A stretch of DNA of 48,869 nucleotides from JBCDLI01 sp038745535 (GTDB lineage: Bacteria > Pseudomonadota > Alphaproteobacteria > Rhizobiales > Rhizobiaceae). The stretch spans positions 1-48,869 of the forward strand of contig JBCDLI010000014.1 of the NCBI GenBank assembly GCA_038745535.1. The letters run 5' to 3'. Positions within the stretch are counted from its first letter, which is position 1; each line of letters begins with the position of its first letter. The notes below the pieces were generated by a model. It was not told where the DNA came from, ran no database searches, and saw only the letters and a program-made list of their open reading frames with translations. The position numbers and the translations under genes were made by a program. Below, in pieces: positions 25,908 to 34,353 of the stretch.

Positions 25908-26763
25908 GAATAAGCCCTTCCTGGGCAACCGAAGCGATCATCTCGCCACTGCGATTGAAAATACTTCCCCGTGTGAAGCCACGCGCTGATGAGGTGCTTG
26001 GGCTGTCCTGCGTGTATAAAAGCCAATCATTAAGCGGATCGGGCCGGTGAAACCACATGGAATGATCGAGACTTGCAACCTGCAGATCCGGGTTAAAGAT
26101 CGAACGACCGTGGACGAAAAGCGACGTGTCGAGCAGTGTCATGTCAGATAGATATGCCAAAATAGCTGCCTGTAGCCCGCGATCTGCGGGCACATCGCCA
26201 ACGGCGCGAATCCAGATGTTTTGTTCCGGCGGCAACTTTTCGTCTGAAACATAGTGCGCGAGCGAAATCGGCCGTAATTCAATCGGGCGCTCGCGAAGCC
26301 AGTATCGACGAATGCTGTCTGGTACACGGTCTCCCATGCTCGCAATGATTTGGTTTTCGCTCAGCAGGGTTTCCGGCTGCGGGATATCGTCTGGCATTTT
26401 GAAAGCGTGTGACAGTCCCGGTTCATCGCGTTGAAACGATGCCGACAGGGAAAAAATGGCCTTATCGTGCTGATGGGCGACGACCTGGCGAGTGGAAAAT
26501 GACCCACCATCGCGCATCGGGTCGACCCGGTATTCAATTGCAACACGAGGATCGCCGGGACGCATAAAATAGCAGTGGAGCGAATGCACAAACCGGTCCG
26601 ATGCCACCGTTCGCTGAGCCGCCACGAGGGCTTGGCCGATAACTTGGCCTCCGAAAACGCGCTGCCGAGCCGTTTGCGGGCTTTGACCTCGAAAAGCGAG
26701 CCCGCCGTCGTCAATCGCTTCCAAATCCAGTGTTCGAAGGAGCGTTTCCATGGCAGTGCTCAT
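25891..26763 (-). CDS. tesB: acyl-CoA thioesterase II
   Basis: Double hot-dog thioesterase (290 aa) that hydrolyses medium- and long-chain acyl-CoA in the cytoplasm. Typical segments are seen: QTARQRVFGGQVIGQALVAA, VHSLHCYFMRPGDP, GGSFSTRQVVAHQ and, in the second half, ASLDHSMWFHRP and FTRGSIFNRSGEMIASVAQEG. The catalytic Asp should be in the SLDHSMWF motif. ATG 26763 was chosen because GGGAG lies 6 bases upstream; the frame to 26874 adds 37 residues of no family character. It is divergent from the UbiH-type gene (109 bases between) and lies upstream of glnK on the same strand, separated by a terminator-like palindrome. Confidence 0.95.
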   Translation of the reverse strand: MSTAMETLLRTLDLEAIDDGGLAFRGQSPQTARQRVFGGQVIGQALVAAQRTVASDRFVHSLHCYFMRPGDPRVAIEYRVDPMRDGGSFSTRQVVAHQHDKAIFSLSASFQRDEPGLSHAFKMPDDIPQPETLLSENQIIASMGDRVPDSIRRYWLRERPIELRPISLAHYVSDEKLPPEQNIWIRAVGDVPADRGLQAAILAYLSDMTLLDTSLFVHGRSIFNPDLQVASLDHSMWFHRPDPLNDWLLYTQDSPSTSSARGFTRGSIFNRSGEMIASVAQEGLIRVQND

Positions 26764-26872
26764 CATCGTCTCCCAAGCTATCAGGGGTGGTACCTTTTGG
26801 CCGAATTGTATGGCCGCGCACCCATTGCTACATGCCCAATGAGAAGTCGACGGAAAGATAAGCGGACCAGCC

Positions 26873-28138
26873 ATGGCGCGAACACCAAGATCAAAGACAA
26901 CGAAAACGAAGATGCCCCGACGCGTGGACGTGTTAATCGGCGGCGCAGGCTATGTCGGCCTGGCCACAGGTCTGGCGATTGCGAAAAATGCACCCGATCT
27001 CAACGTGGCTATCGTCGACGCAGCGCCGGAAGGCGTTTGGGAGAAAGACACCCGCGCTTCGGCAATTGCTGCCGCTGCCACCCGGATGCTGGATGAGCTC
27101 GGGTGCTGGGAGGATATCGTCAAAACCGCTCAACCGATGACCGAGATGATCGTTACCGATAGCCGCGCAAGCGATGTCGTTCGTCCGGTGTTCCTGACAT
27201 TTGACGGCGAGGTTGAGCCCGGCGAAGCGTTTGCGCACATGGTGGAGAACGTCCACATGGTCCGCGCGCTCCGCAAGCAATGTGATGCCCATGGCGTTAT
27301 GGTCTTTCAGGGGCAAGCTCTCGCAGGTTTTGAGGCAGCAAGCGATGACGGCTCGGTGACTGTAGAAACCGCGGACGGTGAAAGCGTTGAAGCCTCACTC
27401 CTCATTGCCTGCGATGGTGTCCGCTCAAGGCTTCGCGACATGGCAGGGATTAAAACTGTGTCCTGGCAATACGGTCAATCCGGCATTGTCGCGACCATTG
27501 AACATGAACGGGACCATGGCGGTCGCGCCGAAGAGCATTTCCTGCCCGCCGGGCCTTTCGCGATCCTACCGCTTTCGGGAAACCGTTCATCCATCGTTTG
27601 GACCGAACGAACCGAAGCTGCAAACCGGCTTGTCGCGGCCGATGAATTCACCTTCGAATTCGAGCTTGAGCAGCGATTTGGCCATCATCTTGGCGAGATC
27701 AAACCGCTCACGAAGCCACGCGCCTATCCTCTTGGATTGACGCTATCGCGAGAGTTTATCGCCCATCGTTTTGCGCTTGCAGGCGACGCTGCGCACGGCA
27801 TTCACCCCATCGCTGGTCAGGGCCTAAACCTTGGCCTCAAGGATGCGGCAGCCATCGCACAAGTGGTGGTGGAGGCGCACCGGCTCGGCCAAGATTTCGG
27901 AACGCTGGATGTGCTTGATCGCTACCAGCGATGGCGCCGTTTTGATACGCTTCAGATGGGCGTCACCACTGACGTACTCAACCGGCTTTTCTCCAATGAT
28001 ATCGCGCCCGTTCGCGCTGCACGCAATATAGGTCTCGGCATCGTTGATCGCCTGCCGGCGATGAAGACCTTTTTCATTCGGCAGGCCGCCGGTCTGGCAC
28101 AAACCGCGCCAAACCTTTTGCAAGGCAAACCTATTTGA
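26873..28138 (+). CDS. UbiH/UbiF/COQ6-type FAD monooxygenase
   Basis: FAD-dependent aromatic-ring hydroxylase of ubiquinone synthesis (421 aa). Seen in order: Rossmann motif VLIGGAGYVGLATGLAIA (about residues 20-37), the ring-binding LIACDGVRSRLRDMAG near 182-195, and the second FAD motif ALAGDAAHGIHPIAGQGLNLGLKDA near 305-330. Alphaproteobacteria often use one broad-range enzyme (UbiL or UbiM) for several hydroxylations, so I give no exact symbol. ATG 26873 is the first start; a shorter start at ATG 26912 (MPRRVDVL) is possible and would match the homologue length better. It is divergent from tesB. Confidence 0.92.
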   Translation: MARTPRSKTTKTKMPRRVDVLIGGAGYVGLATGLAIAKNAPDLNVAIVDAAPEGVWEKDTRASAIAAAATRMLDELGCWEDIVKTAQPMTEMIVTDSRASDVVRPVFLTFDGEVEPGEAFAHMVENVHMVRALRKQCDAHGVMVFQGQALAGFEAASDDGSVTVETADGESVEASLLIACDGVRSRLRDMAGIKTVSWQYGQSGIVATIEHERDHGGRAEEHFLPAGPFAILPLSGNRSSIVWTERTEAANRLVAADEFTFEFELEQRFGHHLGEIKPLTKPRAYPLGLTLSREFIAHRFALAGDAAHGIHPIAGQGLNLGLKDAAAIAQVVVEAHRLGQDFGTLDVLDRYQRWRRFDTLQMGVTTDVLNRLFSNDIAPVRAARNIGLGIVDRLPAMKTFFIRQAAGLAQTAPNLLQGKPI

Positions 28139-28147
28139 CGCATGGGA

Positions 28148-28735
28148 TCAGCGCAGCCCGAGCGTTTGCTCCATACGCTGAAATGTATCGGCTAACACCG
28201 ATGGCTCTTGGAGTGAATGGGCAAGGGCAATTCCGCCCTGCCACGCGGCGACGACACTGCGGGCCCTCATATTTGCAATCGACGGACGGACCCCGCTCGA
28301 TTTCAACTCAGATGCGACAAAATCAGAAAGCAGAGAAAAGCTCTGAGCTGCTCGGCTAGAGGCATCAGGCGCAGTTTTTGAGAACTCGCGCACCGCTGCG
28401 TAGATTGGGCAACCGTTTTTTACACGCTCGGCCTGAGATGAACGCAAGCGCTTGAGCAAAAGTGAAAGGCGTTCTCGTGGCTCTTGGGCTTCCTGCCTGA
28501 CAGCTTCAACCAGATCGCGCGTCTGGGTTACAAAGAACTCTGCGACGGACTCCGCTATCTCAGCTTTCGTTTTATAATAATAATAGACATTCCCAACAGG
28601 GACCTCGGCGCGTTCAGCTATGCGCGCAAGCGAACTTCGGGCAAAGCCTTCAAGCCACATGAGTTCTGCAGCCGACTGCACCAGGGCTTCGCGATTGGCA
28701 TCACCACGTCGATTTTTGACGGCAGTTTCGTTCAA
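28148..28735 (-). CDS. TetR family transcriptional regulator
   Basis: One-component repressor of 195 aa. The N-terminal DNA-binding domain (residues about 13-60) shows the TetR helix-turn-helix: SLARIAERAEVPVGNVYYYYKTKAEIAE. The C-terminal part is a ligand pocket of helices with GCPIYAAVREFSK, resembling the TetR group with a Cys in that helix. Its start is TTG 28735, whose TTGA overlaps the stop of the Trm112 gene, so it is translationally coupled at the end of a five-gene run. Ligand and targets unknown. Confidence 0.9.
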   Translation of the reverse strand: MNETAVKNRRGDANREALVQSAAELMWLEGFARSSLARIAERAEVPVGNVYYYYKTKAEIAESVAEFFVTQTRDLVEAVRQEAQEPRERLSLLLKRLRSSQAERVKNGCPIYAAVREFSKTAPDASSRAAQSFSLLSDFVASELKSSGVRPSIANMRARSVVAAWQGGIALAHSLQEPSVLADTFQRMEQTLGLR

Positions 28736-28956
28736 GCGTCGTCGTCCAACGCCCGCGCCTCCGATGGAAGCATTATCGCGATGCCACCGCGCACCGGATA
28801 CGCGAGCTTTGCCACTTCGCTAATCAATTCGCAGGCTTCGTCGTCGAAATGTAGCGGCTGCTTGGTCAACGGGCAGACCAGCAATGACAGCATTTTCGCG
28901 TCCAGTGCGTTGACGGTCAGCTTTTGTTTTCGGTCAGCGGTATCGGGATCGTCCAT
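28732..28956 (-). CDS. Trm112 family protein
   Basis: Small (74 aa) Trm112/YcaR-like protein, which in eukaryotes and archaea activates several methyltransferases; the bacterial members may have a similar partner role. Conserved residues include LLVCPLTKQPLHFD and LAYPVRGGIAIMLPSEAR. Only one Cys remains in the N-terminal motif (C-P-L-T), whereas zinc-binding members have C-P-x-C; this is common in alphaproteobacteria, so zinc is probably not bound. ATG 28956 is the start. It lies 51 bases after the LON-domain gene, in one run. Confidence 0.93.
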   Translation of the reverse strand: MDDPDTADRKQKLTVNALDAKMLSLLVCPLTKQPLHFDDEACELISEVAKLAYPVRGGIAIMLPSEARALDDDA

Positions 28957-29007
28957 AGCGTTTCATCGCCCGCGAGCGCACCACGTTCAAGCGAATTCGG
29001 ATTGCAT

Positions 29008-29685
29008 CTACTGCAGCGTCCCCGCGGCGGTTTCCGATCCCTGCTTGGCAAGCGCGAGTTCCGTAATCGCGACGAGTGTTTCCGCGCGGGATTTCAGGTC
29101 TATGGCTTCAAGTAATGCTTGTTTTTCTGCAGGCCCATAGGGTGACATCATGGACAGCGCATTCACAAGCGTGGCGTTGCCCGCTTTTTGAATACTATCC
29201 CAATCAGCCTCCAACTCGTAAGCATCGAGATAAGCGCGGAATGTCGTCAGCAAAGACTCACGATCAACATCGGTGCCCTCGTCACTGTCACTAAAGAAGT
29301 CGCGCTCAAATGGAGCGATCCGACATTGGCGGTAGGGTGTTGTGACGGACAGCTCCTCTTCCACGCGAAAACGAACGACGCCCTGCAGGTTAATCACGTA
29401 TCGGCCGTCGCCGGTTTCTGTAAAAGACACAATGCGGCCCACACATCCGACCGCGCTCAAATCGGGCTTTTCTTTTTGCCCATCGGGCTTCGTCACGTCG
29501 GGCTGTATCATTCCGATAAGACGGTGGCTCGATAGCGCCGCGTCAAACATAGCCAAATAGCGAGGCTCAAAAAGGTTTAGCGGAAGTTGGCCGCCCGGAA
29601 GCAGCAATGCTCCGCCGAGGGGAAAAACCGGGATTGTGACAGGCACATCAGCCCGTGATTTGTAAGTCGTGTTTCCAGCCTTCAT
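29008..29685 (-). CDS. LON peptidase substrate-binding domain protein
   Basis: Stand-alone Lon N-terminal domain (225 aa), without ATPase or protease parts. The family start VTIPVFPLGGALLLPGGQLPLNLFEPRY is clear, followed by IGMIQP, VGCVGRIVSF and VNLQGVVRFRV strands, then a helical tail with LMS/MSPYGPAEKQALLEA. Such proteins may bind unfolded proteins or, like eukaryotic cereblon-type folds, act as adaptors; the bacterial role is unknown. ATG 29685 has GGAG 7 bases upstream; GTG 29700 precedes that site. It lies in a run with the thioredoxin-TPR gene, consistent with a protein-quality theme. Confidence 0.92.
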   Translation of the reverse strand: MKAGNTTYKSRADVPVTIPVFPLGGALLLPGGQLPLNLFEPRYLAMFDAALSSHRLIGMIQPDVTKPDGQKEKPDLSAVGCVGRIVSFTETGDGRYVINLQGVVRFRVEEELSVTTPYRQCRIAPFERDFFSDSDEGTDVDRESLLTTFRAYLDAYELEADWDSIQKAGNATLVNALSMMSPYGPAEKQALLEAIDLKSRAETLVAITELALAKQGSETAAGTLQ

Positions 29686-29771
29686 GATCGTGCTCCACAC
29701 TCATTTCGATAAGCTGGCGCGAAAGCGTGTGAAAGCAACCTCCACATGGTGCGACACAAACGAGTTGGGTG

Positions 29772-30767
29772 TTAGCTGAAAAGAATGCTCGACAGCTTTC
29801 GGCGCGCGGCAATCGTTGCGGGGTCGGTTGGCCCCCAAGCTTCAAAAAAGGTCAAAAGCTCTTTGCGGGCACCATCTTCGCGCCATTCGCGGTCAGCTTT
29901 CATGATGGCGAGCAGTTGATCTGCAGCTTTTGCACGGTCGCCGGTTGCCGCGTGGATCTGTGCCAGATCAAAACGGGCATCGTGGTCATTTCCATCCGCC
30001 TCAATCCGCCTCGTAAGCGCATTGGGGTCACCCAGTCCGGCGACCTTTTCTTCCAATTCGATGCGAGCGCGGACCGACGCCAAAGGCGCTGCATCCTTTA
30101 TCAGCTCTGGAGCTTGATCGAGCATTGCTACAGCTTGGTCTTTTTGCCCTGCATCCAGCATAACGCTCACCATGCCGCCTAACGCATCGGCGTTTTCCGG
30201 ATCACGTTGCAGGATCATCGAGAAAATTTGCGCCGCACCATTCAAATCGCCTGCTTGGACAGCCGCCTTTGCTTGCGCTAGCGCGTCCTCAATGGCGGCT
30301 TTTTCCTGCTCGACTGCGTTTCCACCGCCAGCGGCAATGACCTTTTCGATGAACGCGGTTACTTCATTTTCGGGTTTAGCGCCCATGAACGCATCGATAG
30401 GCTGCCCGTTGGCGAAAGCGATCACTGCGGGAATTGACTGAACGCCCATCTGGCCAGCAATCGACGGGTGCTCATCAATATTCATTTTCGCGAGTTTGAC
30501 CTTGCCGCCCGTTGCGCGTACCGCGCTTTCGATGATTGGTGTCAGCTGCTTACAAGGTCCGCACCACGGAGCCCAAAAGTCAACGAGCACCGGCTGGTTA
30601 CGCGATTCCACTAACACATCTGCTTGAAATGACGCCGTGGTTACGTCTTTGATGGCTTCACCGCTCGCCGATGGCGCAGACGCAGATTGTGGCACCGCAT
30701 CAAAACCGACATTTTGTGCGCCATACCCTTGGCTGCTTGGTGCAGCGAACGGATTGTCATTACTCAT
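29772..30767 (-). CDS. ybbN: thioredoxin-TPR co-chaperone (YbbN/CnoX-like)
   Basis: Cytoplasmic 331-aa protein with a thioredoxin domain followed by TPR-like helices. The N-terminal 35 residues are low complexity (Ser/Ala/Gly/Gln). The thioredoxin domain (about 40-145) has the active site WCGPC with Cys69 and Cys72; thus it is redox-capable, unlike E. coli YbbN. The C-terminal part (150-331) has repeats such as AGDLNGAAQIFSMILQRDPENADALGG, a TPR signature. CnoX proteins hand clients to GroEL under oxidative stress; this link is inference. It lies in a five-gene run with ProX upstream and the LON-domain gene downstream. Confidence 0.93.
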   Translation of the reverse strand: MSNDNPFAAPSSQGYGAQNVGFDAVPQSASAPSASGEAIKDVTTASFQADVLVESRNQPVLVDFWAPWCGPCKQLTPIIESAVRATGGKVKLAKMNIDEHPSIAGQMGVQSIPAVIAFANGQPIDAFMGAKPENEVTAFIEKVIAAGGGNAVEQEKAAIEDALAQAKAAVQAGDLNGAAQIFSMILQRDPENADALGGMVSVMLDAGQKDQAVAMLDQAPELIKDAAPLASVRARIELEEKVAGLGDPNALTRRIEADGNDHDARFDLAQIHAATGDRAKAADQLLAIMKADREWREDGARKELLTFFEAWGPTDPATIAARRKLSSILFS

Positions 30768-30828
30768 ATTGCGGGCTCCGATGGCTATGCGATGTGTGAT
30801 GCCGATGTCGCCTTAAGCGGCATAAATT

Positions 30829-31341
30829 TCAAGCCGTCGCCTCGGCTTGGCTGAGCGGGAGAATAATCGCCTGCCGATCAAGCGAGTGTACAAACTTTTT
30901 CATGTCTTCGCTGCTCACAGACGTTGTCGCCGTGTTTCGCAGCGGATGCGCGTTGATCACGTTATGATCCATGAGGGCCTGATCGAACACGAGCGTTACC
31001 GCGTGATCGACATCGTTGATCACACCAAATGCCGTCACTGAACCGGGCTCGACGCCAAGATATTGCATCAGTGCATCGGGTTTCCCGAACGAAACACGAC
31101 CCGAGGCGCCAATAACAGCATGCACCTTTTTCAAATCGATCACCGCGTCCTCGCCGACGGTAAGCAAAAAATACCGGCCTTTCTTGTCTTTCAAAAAAAG
31201 GTTTTTGGTGTGCCCGCCCGCAATATCGTCTCGCAGTGCTTGGTTCTCAGCAACAGTAAAAACGGCTCTGTGCTCGTGGTTTGTGTAAGCAATACCGAGC
31301 CCATCCAGATAAGCGAACAAATCGTCTGATGTTTTGGTCAT
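30829..31341 (-). CDS. Cys/Pro-tRNA deacylase, ProX/YbaK-like
   Basis: Stand-alone editing domain of prolyl-tRNA synthetase (170 aa), which clears mischarged Ala- or Cys-tRNA(Pro) and so protects translation fidelity. Conserved stretches are TKNLFLKDKKGRYFLLTV, with the Lys that positions tRNA, followed by GRVSFGKPDALMQYLGVEPGSVTAFGVIND and VNAHPLRNTATT. ATG 31341 begins MTKTSDDLFAYLDGLGI, the typical N-terminus. It heads a minus-strand run (ProX, thioredoxin-TPR, LON domain, Trm112, TetR). The 153 bases between it and the tRNA gene hold only a possible tRNA promoter. Confidence 0.9.
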   Translation of the reverse strand: MTKTSDDLFAYLDGLGIAYTNHEHRAVFTVAENQALRDDIAGGHTKNLFLKDKKGRYFLLTVGEDAVIDLKKVHAVIGASGRVSFGKPDALMQYLGVEPGSVTAFGVINDVDHAVTLVFDQALMDHNVINAHPLRNTATTSVSSEDMKKFVHSLDRQAIILPLSQAEATA

Positions 31342-31438
31342 GTCATCTCCCGCCTAGGGCGATAACGCGGTCGCGAACGGGCAGCAAGCCGCATGAAACA
31401 TTCAACCAATTGTCGCGCCGCGATCATAACGAAGACGC

Positions 31439-31467
31439 TTGCATTGGTGAAAGCCTTGATGCATATG
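31439..31467 (+). promoter_or_regulatory. possible promoter of tRNA-Gly
   Basis: TTGCAT (31439-31444) and CATATG (31462-31467) are separated by 17 bases, a typical sigma-70 spacing, and lie 28 bases upstream of the tRNA. Both boxes fit the consensus only in part. Confidence 0.3.
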
Positions 31468-31494
31468 CGGCTCGTCTTCATCGAAGACCGCCGA

Positions 31495-31569
31495 GCGGGC
31501 GTAGCTCAGGGGTAGAGCACAACCTTGCCAAGGTTGGGGTCGGGCGTTCGAATCGCCTCGCCCGCTCCA
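31495..31569 (+). tRNA. tRNA-Gly (anticodon GCC)
   Basis: The acceptor arm GCGGGCG (31495-31501) pairs with CGCCCGC (31559-31565), with discriminator T at 31566 and CCA encoded at 31567-31569. The anticodon stem CAACC/GGTTG encloses the loop TTGCCAA, giving anticodon GCC for glycine. The D arm (AGCTCAGGGGTAGAGCA) and the T arm with TTCGAAT are normal. Length 72 plus CCA. The downstream ABC binding-protein gene is separate; the open frame starting at 31525 that overlaps the tRNA is not used. Confidence 0.97.
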
Positions 31570-31683
31570 TTTTCCAGATTTCTGCCGTTTTCTTCCACAT
31601 TGCAGCTGAAATTTTGCCCTTGCCTAATCGTTGAGCATGGTTTTCGCTCCACGGAGTTTTTCAGAGCTCAGGGGAGAATTTCT

Positions 31684-32691
31684 ATGCTCAAACAACTCGC
31701 GCTGGCCGCTACCTTTATCGGCGCGTTTTCATTTTCGGCACTTGCGGAAACCGACGTGCCTTTTGCGCTTGATTTGAAGTTTGAAGCACCATCAGGCATC
31801 TTCTTCACTGCAATCGACAAGGGTCACTTCGCAGCCGAAGGGCTGAACGTCACGATTGAAGCAGGCACAGGCTCGACATCCACGATCCCGAAGATTGCGA
31901 CAGGTGCGTTTCCACTGGGCTTTGGTGACATCAACTCTGTCATCAAGTTTCTCGATCAAAACCCTGGCGCTCCGATCACGGCTATCATGATGATGTATGA
32001 CAAGCCGCCGTTCGCGATCATCGGGCGGAAATCACAGGGCGTATCAACACCAAAAGACTTGGAGGGCAAGACACTTGGTGCTCCGCCACCAGACGCCGCT
32101 TGGGCGCAGTTCCCCGTTTTTGCCCAACTCACTGAAATTGATGTCGATGCGGTGACCGTTGAACCTGTTGGTTTTCCAACCCGAGAGCCAATGCTCGCAG
32201 AGGGTGAAGTCGATGCGATTGCTGGCTTTTCGTTTTCAGGCAAACAGAACCTGATGCGTTTGGGCGTGCCAGAAGATGATATCGAAGTCATTTTGATGGC
32301 AGATCACGGCCTGCAGCTTTACGGCAACGCGGTGTTGGTGAACACGGACTACGCAGCTGAAAACCCTGACACCGTGAAAGCCTTCCTCCGCGCTGTCGCA
32401 ATGGGCCTGAAAGACACGATTGCTGAACCGGCAGCTGCCATTGATTCCGTTGCCGAACGCAACGTGGCCATCGACAAGGACCTCGAACTGGGCCGCATGG
32501 ACATGGTGCTCGAAGACAACATCCTCACCGAATACGTGATGGAAAACGGTCTCGGCAACATTGATGATGCCCGGATGACCGCTGCTCTTGAACAGTTGGG
32601 GCAGACCTACGAGTTCCAGAACACACCCGATGCATCGCTATACTTCACCGCAGAATTCCTGCCGGATGCAGAAACGCTGATGATGAAGTAA
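31684..32691 (+). CDS. ABC transporter substrate-binding protein (NMT1/TauT-type)
   Basis: Periplasmic binding protein of the NMT1/SsuA/TauA type (335 aa). Signal peptide residues 1-20 (LALAATFIGAFSFSALA, cleavage ALA/ET). The mature part starts VPFALDLKFEAPSGIFFTAIDKGHFAAEGLNVTIE, then FGDINSVIKF, GKTLGAPPPDAAW and VNTDYAAENPDTVKAFLRAV, the usual two-lobe pattern. The substrate could be an aliphatic sulfonate, nitrate or a thiamine-precursor pyrimidine; sequence alone does not decide. ATG 31684 has GGGGAG upstream and lies 115 bases after the tRNA. It heads the operon with ATPase and permease, with a hairpin right after it. Confidence 0.92.
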   Translation: MLKQLALAATFIGAFSFSALAETDVPFALDLKFEAPSGIFFTAIDKGHFAAEGLNVTIEAGTGSTSTIPKIATGAFPLGFGDINSVIKFLDQNPGAPITAIMMMYDKPPFAIIGRKSQGVSTPKDLEGKTLGAPPPDAAWAQFPVFAQLTEIDVDAVTVEPVGFPTREPMLAEGEVDAIAGFSFSGKQNLMRLGVPEDDIEVILMADHGLQLYGNAVLVNTDYAAENPDTVKAFLRAVAMGLKDTIAEPAAAIDSVAERNVAIDKDLELGRMDMVLEDNILTEYVMENGLGNIDDARMTAALEQLGQTYEFQNTPDASLYFTAEFLPDAETLMMK

Positions 32692-32702
32692 AAACGGTTT
32701 AG

Positions 32703-32738
32703 CGCCGCGAAATTGGCAGATCAGTTTCGCGGCGTTTT
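32703..32738 (+). terminator. intercistronic terminator-like hairpin in the ABC operon
   Basis: CGCCGCGAAA (32703-32712) pairs perfectly with TTTCGCGGCG (32725-32734), followed by TTTT and then CTCTTTT. It lies 11 bases past the binding-protein stop and 21 bases before the ATPase start. It would end most transcripts after the first gene or protect its mRNA 3' end, raising binding-protein level. Confidence 0.8.
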
Positions 32739-32759
32739 CTCTTTTGAAAGCCGATCCGC

Positions 32760-33587
32760 ATGGCCTCAGACTACCTCATCGAAATCAAGAACGTCACGCA
32801 CGCCTATAAGCTGCCCGATAAGTCGAAGCTTCCCGTCCTGAATGACCTGAACATTTCGATTGCCGAGGGAGAGTTCTGTGCAGTCGTCGGTCCATCGGGC
32901 TGCGGGAAGTCTACGCTAACCCGCCTCATTGCCGGCTTGATGAAGCCAGATGAGGGTGAGGTTTGGCTTCATGGCGAACGTGTCCGTGGGCCGAAAAAGA
33001 CCGTGGGCATGGCGTTCCAGAATCCGGTTCTTCTTGAGTGGCGAACAATTCTCGACAATGTGATTTTGCCCTTGGAAATCGTCGCAGCGTCCATGCCGCG
33101 CAAGGATCGCGAGGCGCGGGCTCGTGAACTTCTTGCCCTTGTCGGCCTAGAGGGTTTTGAAGACAAACGGCCGTCGGAACTGTCGGGCGGCATGCGCCAG
33201 CGCGCTTCACTGTGTCGGTCCATTGTGCACAGACCCGAAGTCCTTATCCTTGATGAGCCATTTGGCGCGCTGGATGCCTTCACGCGCGAGGACCTTTGGC
33301 AAACCATGCATGATCTTCGCGCAGAAGAGCCGTTTACGACGCTCCTTATAACGCATGACCTGCGCGAAAGCATTTTCTTAGCCGACGAAGTGGTTGTGCT
33401 ATCCGGACGTCCTGCCACCGCCCAGTATAAGATGCGCATCCCGGGCGCGAGCGCCGACCGGTCCATTGATGACCTTTACACGCCCACGGCCGCAGAACAG
33501 CTCAACGTCCTTCGCCGTCAGATTGAAATCGCCCAAGGGCGCGCCGCAGACGAGGACCTCGGGCCGGTTTTGGAGGCTGCCCAGTAA
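32760..33587 (+). CDS. ABC transporter ATP-binding protein
   Basis: ATPase subunit (275 aa) of the NitT/TauT-type importer. Walker A GPSGCGKST lies at residues 44-52, Q-loop in AFQNPVLLEWRT, signature LSGGMRQR and Walker B LILDEPFGALD with D-loop and switch His in LLITHDLRES. The N-terminal VTHAYKLPDKSKLPVLNDL is a normal A-loop region. The C-terminal 40 residues are helical. Its stop overlaps the permease start by one base (TAATG), so the two are translationally coupled. It energises import across the inner membrane together with the permease. Confidence 0.96.
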   Translation: MASDYLIEIKNVTHAYKLPDKSKLPVLNDLNISIAEGEFCAVVGPSGCGKSTLTRLIAGLMKPDEGEVWLHGERVRGPKKTVGMAFQNPVLLEWRTILDNVILPLEIVAASMPRKDREARARELLALVGLEGFEDKRPSELSGGMRQRASLCRSIVHRPEVLILDEPFGALDAFTREDLWQTMHDLRAEEPFTTLLITHDLRESIFLADEVVVLSGRPATAQYKMRIPGASADRSIDDLYTPTAAEQLNVLRRQIEIAQGRAADEDLGPVLEAAQ

Positions 33588-34348
33588 TGAATTTGAGAAA
33601 GCTCGCAGTTCCAACACTGGCCATAATTGTTTTCCTGCTGCTCTGGGAAGGCCTGGTTTGGGTCAACGACTGGCCAAACTACAAAATGGCGTCGCCGTCC
33701 GACCTTGGCCCCGCTTTCACCCGCTACTGGGAACTGTTTCTCGTTCAGGGCTGGCAGACGCTTTGGCGCACAGTCGTTGGGCTGCTTCTCGCCATTTTCT
33801 TCGGTGTCGGCGTCGGCATGATCATGGGCTTTTCGCGCACGATGCGCGACGCGCTCTACCCGCTGCTTGTCGGCTTCAACGCAATCCCAAAAGCGACGGT
33901 TGTGCCAATCGTGGCGCTGATTTTCGTTGGCGCACACGATTTCAATACGGTGCTGATCGCGTTTATGATTTCATTTTTCCCGATCGCGGTTTCGGTCTCA
34001 ATTGGGCTATCAACGCTTGAGCCGGAGTATCGCGACATTCTGCGGTCACTCGGCGCGTCACGATTCACGATTTTCTGGAAAATCGCATTGCCAAAAACGC
34101 TGCCCGAATTCTTTGGCGCGTTGAAGGTCGCGGTAACGCTCGCCTTCATCGGAACAAACCTGATGGAGATCGTGTCACCGCATGGCCGCGGGCTGGGTGC
34201 ATTGTTTGATTCTGGCAAAACCAATTCGGACTACCCGTTGATGTTTGCGGTGCTGATTGCGCTGGCTGCGCTTGGGATCCTGCTCTATTACATCGTCGTT
34301 TGGCTTGAGCAGACCTTCGCCGGGTGGGCCGAACGCGCCGAGACCTGA
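33587..34348 (+). CDS. ABC transporter permease
   Basis: Inner-membrane permease (253 aa) of the NitT/TauT type with about six membrane helices. The EAA loop that contacts the ATPase is seen as YRDILRSLGASRFTIFWKIALPKTLPEFFGALKVAV, with the typical G-A-S and P. The N-terminal anchor is LAVPTLAIIVFLLLWEGLVWV. It is the last gene of the operon and ends 5 bases before the convergent dnaE2 stop, so there is no room for a terminator without entering dnaE2. A homodimer of this subunit would form the channel. Confidence 0.95.
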   Translation: MNLRKLAVPTLAIIVFLLLWEGLVWVNDWPNYKMASPSDLGPAFTRYWELFLVQGWQTLWRTVVGLLLAIFFGVGVGMIMGFSRTMRDALYPLLVGFNAIPKATVVPIVALIFVGAHDFNTVLIAFMISFFPIAVSVSIGLSTLEPEYRDILRSLGASRFTIFWKIALPKTLPEFFGALKVAVTLAFIGTNLMEIVSPHGRGLGALFDSGKTNSDYPLMFAVLIALAALGILLYYIVVWLEQTFAGWAERAET

Positions 34349-34353
34349 TCGTG

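Noticed and set aside
31495..31569. tRNA-Gly as an integration site for a mobile element
   Set aside because: No integrase, no repeat of the tRNA 3' end and no change of gene character were seen nearby; the neighbouring genes look like core genes.
31525..31683. Long N-terminal extension of the ABC binding protein overlapping tRNA-Gly
   Set aside because: The extension lacks a signal peptide, overlaps the tRNA gene, and ATG 31684 has a good ribosome-binding site followed directly by a signal sequence.
31570..31683. TPP riboswitch upstream of the NMT1-type ABC operon
   Set aside because: The conserved CUGAGA element and pairing arms are not present in the 115-base leader.
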